Shown one piece after another: positions 57,447 to 64,000 of a DNA stretch of 64,000 nucleotides. How positions within the stretch are numbered: the first letter of the stretch is position 1; each line of letters opens with the position of its first letter. Location: positions 26,873,914 to 26,937,913 of the forward strand of contig CM034312.1 in NCBI GenBank assembly GCA_019925795.1, in the 5' to 3' direction. The position numbers and the translations under genes were made by a program. The stretch comes from Dendrobium chrysotoxum (taxonomy: Eukaryota > Streptophyta > Magnoliopsida > Asparagales > Orchidaceae). The notes beneath the pieces were generated by a model. The model was not told where the DNA came from, did no database searches, and saw nothing but the letters and a program-made list of their open reading frames with translations.

Positions 57447-60400
57447 CATGGCTACCTTAGCTTCGTCTCACATCGCCGATGAATCAGGTTCTGTATCTGA
57501 AAATTTGATCATTCATCCCTCTCAAATTCGTTGTAGCTAATCTCAAAACTCTCGTTCCCCACTAACTATCCTCGGACAACTATTCGATCTGGAGAAATCA
57601 AGTTCTCAAACTTATCAAAGCAAATGGGTTTGAGCAATTTCTTCAGTCCCCGTTCTCTTCGGCTCCATCTCAGACGGTTACAGACGCAGAAACTCAAAAT
57701 CATCACACAGCTCATCAAAAATGGCGTTTCACTAATCAGAATCTAGCCGCGGCCATATGCTCAACCATCTCCGTGCCAGTGTTGCCCTACGTGGTGCATC
57801 TTGAGTCCACACACAAAATCTGGACAGCCCTTGAGATTCGATTTCAATCAACAAATTGATCCAAAGTAATACAGCTCAAGAATGAGCTGCATAACACGTC
57901 AATGAAGAATCTGTCAATGGCACAATACCTCACTGAGATCAAGTAGATCGTAGATCAAATCGCTTCGGCAGGTGCAATGCTCGATACAGAAGATATCATC
58001 CTCTACATCTTGAATGGGCTACCTCCCCCTTACCAATCTTTCAAAATTTTGATTCGAACAATGCAATCACCGATCACACTAGAGAATCTCTATGCCCTTC
58101 TGATAAGCAAAGAGATTCATCTTCAAGCTGATGCCACCAGATTCTCCACAACAGTGGATGCTCACACTGCACTTTACATGAACCGCGGTCGAGGACGACG
58201 AGGCCGAGGCAAAAATTTCCCATCCAACAATCAGACCACCCGCTCGGGCCAGCAACCAGTTTCTCTTTGTCAAATATGCAAGAAACACGGTCACACTGCG
58301 GACGTATGTTGGCATCGTCTCAACCCGAATTACACACCGCAGACATCTCAATCCCGAACGAACACTGCTCTTCTTGCATCTGCTGACTCCGCATCAAATG
58401 AATGGTATCTCGACTCCGGGGCATCTTCGCACATGACGAACTCTGTGGATAATATCACTCAAGCATCCAGCTACAACAGCTCAGACAATGTTCTTGTTGG
58501 GGATGGTCGGTCGATTCCCATTGCCCACTCAGGCACGGGCATCCTCCCCACCCCGGCTCGTAAGCTTTATCTTTCCCATTTACTTCACACTCCGTCAATC
58601 TCTCATAATCTGATTTCTATCTCCAATCTAGTTGCTCATAATAATATATCCATTACTTTTGATCCTTCGGGCTTCGTTTTTAAGGATTTGAAGACCAGCC
58701 AAACGCTCCTCAAAGGTCCATGTAAAGAAGGATTGTACCCGATCTCTGCCACGACCTCCACCGACCAACATGAAGCTCTGTCTGCTATTCGGACCACGTC
58801 GGCACACTAGCACAACCGGCTCGGTCATCCTCAACATCGAGCTATGAAAAGCATTTCGTCCAACAATCCCACTCTGCATATACCCTCTTCTTCTATTTTT
58901 TGTGTTCCCTGTAAGACTTGTAAAAGTCACAAACTACCATTTGAAAATTCTGTAAACAGAAAAAGCATTCCGCTTGAACTCATTCATTCCGATGTATGGA
59001 GACCTTCTCCGGTTCCCTCGCATCAAGGATTTAGATACTACGTAATTTTTGTGGATGATTTCTCGCGATTTATCTAGTTCTTTCCTATTATACTAAAATC
59101 TGATGTTACCAAACCTTTCATTAACTTTGTTACGTCTATTGAGACATAGACGACTCATAGGGTCAAAGCAATTTGCACCAATGGAGGAGCAGAGTATGTA
59201 AACCATCAGTTCAAAACTTTCTTACAAACAAAGGGCATCAATCATCAACTGTCATGCCCCTATACGCCATAACAGAACTGGCTTGCTGAACGCAAGCATT
59301 GACACATTATGGATACTACCAGGACTCTTCTTCACACTGCATCTATGCCTCACTCCTACTGGCCAGATACGGCTTCTACAGCTGTTTACCTCATTAACCG
59401 GCTCCCGTCCATCACTACTAATCAAGTATCACCTCTTCAACTTATGTTCCACATCACTCCAACCTACTCGCATCTTCGGACGTTTGGGTGCGAATGTTTT
59501 CCGCTACTACCAACTCATTCGCGAACCAAACTTCACCCAAACTCTACCTCATGTGTCTTCATCGGTTACTCTGATACTCAAAAAGGCTACAAGTGTATGA
59601 ATCGGGCCACAAATCAAATTTTCATCTCCTGTCACGTTCAGTTCAATGAATCTTCTTTTCTCTTTCAGACCAGTCAGTCATCCACCATTACAACTCCTCA
59701 GACTCTGCCTTCCCCTCTACTTGTACCCGTTTCCACGGTTCATCCGCACATAGCTGCTCCCAGTTACAATTATGATCCTCATATCACCTCCAATTCACAT
59801 TAACCGATCCATAGCTCTCCTAGCTCTCCCATCCGTATCTCGGACCACCCATCCCAATCGTCCACTGATCTACCTCATCCTGCCCTGCCACCTGCTAGAC
59901 ATCCTATGATAACACGCTTGCAAACGGGCTCCCTCAAGCCATCTCATAGATTCAACTTACTTCATCAAGTTCAGCAGTCCACTGACCCCACCAGCTTCAC
60001 CGAGGCAAACAAATTATTTGAATGGCGACAGGCTATGGCGGCCTAATTCTTTGCCTTACAAAAACAAGGCACCTGGTGCCTTGTCCCTCCGCCACCAAAT
60101 GCTTCTGTACTCGGATGTAAGTGGACGTTCAGAACAAAAGTCCATTCAAACGGCTCAATCGCAAGGTTCAAAGCCCGGCTTGTAGCACAAGGAAATCGTC
60201 AAGAATATGGCCTCGACTATGGAGAGACTTTCAGCCCGGTGGCCAAACTACCTACCATACGCATACTATTCACAATAGCTCTTCATCAAGGATGGCAAAT
60301 TCAACAATTGGACGTTGCCAATGCATTCCTGCATGGTCATCTCAATGAAACTGTCTACATGCGCCAACCCAAGGGATTCGAGGACTCAACCAATCCCAAC

Positions 60401-61540
60401 TACGTGTGCCTCCTTCGCAAAGCCATATACGGCCTTAAACAAGCACCACGCCAGTGGTACACCACGTTTACAACCTACCTGATCAGCCTTATCTTCCAAC
60501 ACAGCAAGGCGGACCCTTCTTTACTCACGCTCAACAAAGACCACACTCAAATCTATCTTCTGGTGTATGTCGACGACATTCTTTTGCCAGGAAATAATTC
60601 ATCTGCCATGTCCGAGCTTCTCACCAAACTCCAAAACAAATTCACTATGAAGCAACTTGGCACGACAAACCACTTCCTTGGCATCAAAATTCAAACTCTA
60701 CCAGATAAGTACTTTCTCTCTCAAAGTTCCTATGCTTCCTCTATTCTACAGCAAGCTAACCTTCTTCAATGTAACTCTCTCGCTAATCCCTCTTGTACCA
60801 AACAGCCGCTCCAGCTCAAAGAAGACGTCGCACTAATAGACCCTCATACGTACAGACGGATTACCAGATCTCTACAATACCTCACACTCACGCGTCCTGA
60901 CATTGCATTCGCAGTCAACATCCTCTCTCAGCATATGCACGATCCATCTCCGGCTCACAACTATCTTCTCAAAAGGCTGCTACGCTACATCAAAGGAACG
61001 ATTGATTTTGGCCTACCCATTGTAAAATCCAGCCTTCGTCTTCGCACTTTCTCGGACGCAGACTGGGCAGGTGATCCAGTCACCCGCAAATCCACTTCGG
61101 GCTACTGTACGTTCCTAGGTGACACTCTAGTCTCCTGGACCGTCAAAAAGCAAACCACTGTTTCCAGATCCTCCACCGAATCTGAGTATAGAGCTCTTGC
61201 GGCGGCTATGGCAGACACCATATGGATCCAACGGCTCCTCACAGACTTCCGTATACAGCAAACCACACCAGCCGACTTATTCTGCGATAATACATCTGCA
61301 ATTGCCCTTGCGAACAATCCCGTATTCCACGCAAGAACTAACCATATTGAAATAGACCATCGCTTCATACGGGATCACATCCATAACAACAGTATTCGTC
61401 TTCTTCCCATTAGCACGACGGACCAGATTGCAGACATTCTTACCAAACCTTTGGCGACTCCCCGATTCAAGCTCCTAAGATCCAAACTAACAATTACTCA
61501 AGATCCGTTAGTTTGTGGGGGGCTATTAGAACAGAAGTAA
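57447..61540 (+). pseudogene. Copia gag-pol polyprotein, interrupted by stops
   Basis: Starts MATLASSHIADESGSVSENL (57447); a shift or stop follows at 57538. Gag continues in pieces (SSDNYSIWRNQVLKLIKA near 57575). The open part 57977-58810 holds gag, the CCHC knuckle CQICKKHGHTADVCWH (58270) and protease WYLDSGASSHMTN (58405). A TAG replaces the Trp before HNRLGHP (58808). Integrase spans 58810-59600 (CKTCKSHKLP, IHSDVW, NGGAEYV, LAERKH), with stops at about 59077, 59147, 59270 and 59309. RT runs from 60080 (GCKWTFRTKVH, LDVANAFLHGH, YGLKQAPRQW, YVDD at 60567). RNase H is near 61040-61450 (DADWAGDPVTRKSTSGYC, STESEYRALAAA, DNTSAIALANNP). 60100-61540 is open. Most lesions look like C to T or G to A. 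Confidence 0.9.
61512..61523 (+). other. Polypurine tract of Ale-like copia
   Basis: TTTGTGGGGGGC directly before the 3' LTR; the polyprotein stop at 61538 lies just inside the LTR. Confidence 0.8.
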
Positions 61541-61689
61541 ATACCAAGCTTTACACCTGTATTCTTGCTCTCCAATAGCTCCTTTACACGTGTACTCACA
61601 TCTCTATGTATCTATATATACACCATGTACCTACTGGAATAAAGAAGGCTTTTCTATTCTTGTTATTTCCCTGTTCTTGTATTTCCACA
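61524..61689 (+). repeat. 3' LTR of Ale-like copia
   Basis: Differs from the 5' LTR at four sites: CATAAG/CAGAAG, ACACATG/ACACCTG, CTCTTCA/CTCTCCA and CCTATTC/CCTGTTC. Confidence 0.93.
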
Positions 61690-61694
61690 TTTTC

Positions 61695-62762
61695 CACTAC
61701 TTTCTTCTCCCTCAACTGGACAATGATGAGCTCTCTTCATCAATTTAAATGGTTGTTTTAACAATCGTTGTATGGTCTTTATGATCCCTATGATTCTCTA
61801 CACTTGTTTGCAAATTTTGTTTTTGAGTGCATGCCGATTCTTCTCTCTCCTTCTTTGATTAAGATGACTGTAACATTTTATGAAGTTGGTTGTAAAATTA
61901 TTATAGAGAAAATAACCTTCCACTACAAAATTGTTTGAAAAAAAATGAGAAATTAATAGACAAATAAAATTATAATTTCTATCTGAAAAAACAAAGCATT
62001 AAAAAGCTATCCCAAATCCTAAGAAGTTCTATTTTTACTTTAGTTTGGGACTATTTTCTCCAAATTATATATTTCATTGTAGCCTACATCACATATATGC
62101 AACTCTTTTTCACTATCTAATGGTGCTGCATCTGGGCACTCAATTTTCCCCCTAAAGAAAGCATGAGCAAGTTTAATTAATAAAATATTTGAAGTTATTC
62201 CAAAGACTCTATGAGCAAATTTTTTTCTATATTAAACTTTGTGTTTTGGCATTCAAGATTTACCCAGAGTATGACGTTGAGATCAATAAATATGTATATT
62301 ACATGAATCTTTTGTAATTTACATTTAAATATAATTTTTTTTCAAATTTAAATTAAATATATAAACTTATTTTAATCAAAATTTATTTTAATGTCTAAAA
62401 GAGGCACCAAAGAATATTTATTGTAAATATTAGAATGTAAAACATAAAATATGTGTTATATTTTACAACAACAAAACGAACATATTTTTACATAGTATTT
62501 GAAAAAAAAATGAAAATAAAATCATTTTAAAAATAATTAAAACTTATTTTCATTGTTTTAATGTAATTTTATATTCAATACATATATATAATCACGTGTT
62601 AAAGGTGCATTGATATTTTATAATAATAAGGTGACAATATAAGTAGTGTATCGTGGTTTGATGGTTGAGAGCTATCCCAAACAAAGCCTTAATATCTTTG
62701 AATGAATGCAAAATAAGAGCTAGCACAAATAAATAAAAGTCCAGTTTACATAAAGTAACTAA
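61695..62762. other. AT-rich noncoding sequence
   Basis: No ORF of note. 'ctatcccaaacaaagcctta' at 62671-62690 resembles the reversed end of a Tourist-like MITE (TTAAGGCTTTGTTTGG); no partner end was found with confidence. A similar 'ctatcccaaatcctaa' lies at 62008. Confidence 0.5.
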
Positions 62763-62891
62763 GGCTTCATTTGGTACTGTTTTCTTACGGCTTTCTAAAG
62801 TAACTTTTTAGTACAAAAATTTTTTGTTCAAAACATTTTTATACTAAAAAATTATTTTAAAAAAGATAAAAAAACTATCTCAAATAAAACC
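62763..62891. mobile_element. Tourist-like (PIF/Harbinger) MITE, 129 bp
   Basis: TAA target copies at 62760-62762 and 62892-62894. Terminal repeats GGCTTCATTTGGTACTG and, reversed, GGTTTTATTTGAGATAG agree at 11 of 17 positions and resemble GG.CTTGTTTGG ends. The interior folds back: CTTTTTAGTACAAAAA pairs with TTTTTATACTAAAAAA. Confidence 0.7.
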
Positions 62892-63365
62892 TAAGAAATA
62901 ACAATAGACAGTTCATGCGACATTGCTAATTGATAAACCCTGCTGTGATTGCAAACTAGCACACTTCATGAGTAGCAGAATTGCATGTATCAACTGCTAA
63001 TAATGCCATTTCACCATTTCAAGATTCAGATTTGGAGATTGAATATAATATTCACTTCAATCGCTACATTTACTTTTACATAACTTTTTGTTGCGGGCTA
63101 AAAAATTTATGGCTGTTGAATATGAGAATTTTGTGTTCTAATTTTGCACGAGAATACAACACACAAATAGATCAATAAAAAAACGAGTGATATTAGAGCT
63201 TTAGCACGAAAAATAAAGAAATGAGAAAAAACCATACGACCTTGATCAGCTCAAATGATTTCACTATATGAATGGTGCTTACAAAAGTTTATCAGTCTCT
63301 TAATTTGAAGACAGCAAGATTACAAGAGTAAGAAACTTATATAAAATACTACTGAGTCAATATGG
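62892..63365. other. Noncoding, nothing recognised
   Basis: AT-rich; the short ORF at 62981-63178 has no domain. Confidence 0.5.
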
Positions 63366-63880
63366 GGTGAAAGACATTTGGATGATTGTAGCCGAGTGAC
63401 GATGATCCGTGATGTTGGTGGGGCAACTGCAATTCAATCATAGTGATTGAACAATGAGAATCTAATAGTGTGATGATCAGATAGTGGTGGACAAGTGGTG
63501 GCAGTGATTCGACAATGGTGGTCAAATGGCCATGATCCAACGTTGGTGGCCAGATGATGGCAATTATCTAACCACTCTGATTGAGCAGTGGTGGTCCGAC
63601 GCTAGCATTCAAACGGGGACAATTCAATGGTTGTGGTCTAATAAATGTGATCGGGTGGTGACCATCCAACAAAGGCGGTCAAGAAGCAAAGGTTCGATGG
63701 AGACGATTGGGCAGTGGTCCAATAGCAACGATTGAGCGACAAAGGTCCAACTATGATGATCCCTGTACCAATCAAACGATGGTCTAATGATGGTCCAAGC
63801 GGTTGCCTGACGATAATGATCAGGTTGTGAAGGTCTGAAGATGATCGAGTAGTGGCCCGATAATGACGATCAGGCAATGG
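63366..63880. repeat. Degenerate ~20-25-bp minisatellite (TGGTGGTCCGAT-like)
   Basis: Irregular copies of 'gtggtccgatgatgacgatc' alternating TGG-rich and GATGATC-rich pieces. ORFs on both strands across it (63349, 63526, 63638) are low-complexity by-products. Confidence 0.65.
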
Positions 63881-63924
63881 TCCAACAATAGAGGTGCTTG
63901 GGTCCAACAATAGAGGTGCTTGGG
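63881..63924. repeat. Exact 22-bp tandem duplication
   Basis: Two identical adjacent copies of a 22-bp unit beginning TCCAACAATAGAGG (63881-63902 and 63903-63924), at the end of the minisatellite. Confidence 0.9.
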
Positions 63925-64000
63925 TGAGCTCCAGGATTCTTTAAGCCTTTGAGCTTTCTTAAGTCTCTAACCAAGGCTACTCATCAAGCAATGAATGGGA

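Larger units (their letters stand above)
57246..61689 (+). mobile_element. Ale/Retrofit-like Ty1/copia element, 4444 bp, TSD TTTTC
   Basis: Flanked by TTTTC (57241-57245 and 61690-61694). LTRs of 166 bp each (57246-57411 and 61524-61689) differ at four positions, about 97.6% identical. PBS TGGTATCAGA abuts the 5' LTR and PPT GTGGGGGGC abuts the 3' LTR. Order is gag, CCHC, protease, integrase, RT, RNase H. Short LTRs and compact size fit the Ale/Retrofit lineage. Both LTRs start TATTAG where TGTTAG is expected, so the change predates insertion or was copied. Confidence 0.95.

Noticed and set aside
1..64000. CRISPR array or bacterial operon
   Set aside because: Repeats are tandem or dyad units without spacer structure; introns, LTRs, tRNA-iMet PBS and hAT/LINE families are eukaryotic and plant-like.

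Overview
This window reads as plant nuclear heterochromatin, probably from an angiosperm: it is AT-rich and built almost entirely of nested transposable elements. I found no convincing host gene, tRNA, rRNA, CRISPR array or bacterial feature. The only coding sequence that looks intact is a three-exon hAT transposase; every other coding region is decayed or non-autonomous.

Inferred nesting, outermost first. (1) A decayed L1-type LINE occupies about 55190-56800; its 5' side lies beyond the left of the window or was replaced. (2) A minus-strand Ty3/gypsy element of Tat/Ogre type probably inserted into it: 3' LTR 'A' (1-3845), a tandem-repeat 3' region, RNase H/integrase remnant (4840-6321), protease (12400-12870), gag (13726-14854 and 17788-18010) and a truncated 5' LTR 'D' (52330-54984). 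(3) That element was broken by a divergent relative LTR (6322-11728, itself carrying an 835-bp non-autonomous hAT element), by an internally deleted LTR element (14860-17782, TSD CTTTC), and by (4) a plus-strand Tat/Ogre-like non-autonomous element with LTR 'B' (18011 to 41287, interrupted), PBS at 41293, a short gag-like ORF, a field of hairpin-forming tandem repeats (45459-48430) and LTR 'C' (48519-52329). (5) Inside LTR B sits a minus-strand SIRE/Maximus-like Ty1/copia element (25374-40196, TSD ATTCT, LTRs about 1.7 kb). (6) Inside the gag of that copia sits a complete hAT transposon (31951-37038, TSD TGCTAGAT, TIR TAGGGGTGTCAATT). Separately, a small Ale/Retrofit-like copia (57246-61689, TSD TTTTC, LTRs 166 bp) lies right of the LINE, followed by AT-rich sequence, a 129-bp Tourist-like MITE (62763-62891) and a degenerate minisatellite (63370-63924).

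The signals I find least explained are symmetrical repeats. In the non-autonomous Tat/Ogre-like element, about 11 tandem ~49-bp units and then about 18 longer units each form a hairpin whose two arms change together while the loop stays constant. In the SIRE-like LTRs a 15-bp dyad of the form ATCGTCC-N-GGACGAT occurs about ten times or more. The Tat/Ogre-like LTRs begin with a hairpin and carry dense W-box (TTGACC) arrays. A dating paradox is also visible: the SIRE-like LTRs differ more (about 11% in a sample) than the LTR pair they are nested in (about 5%).
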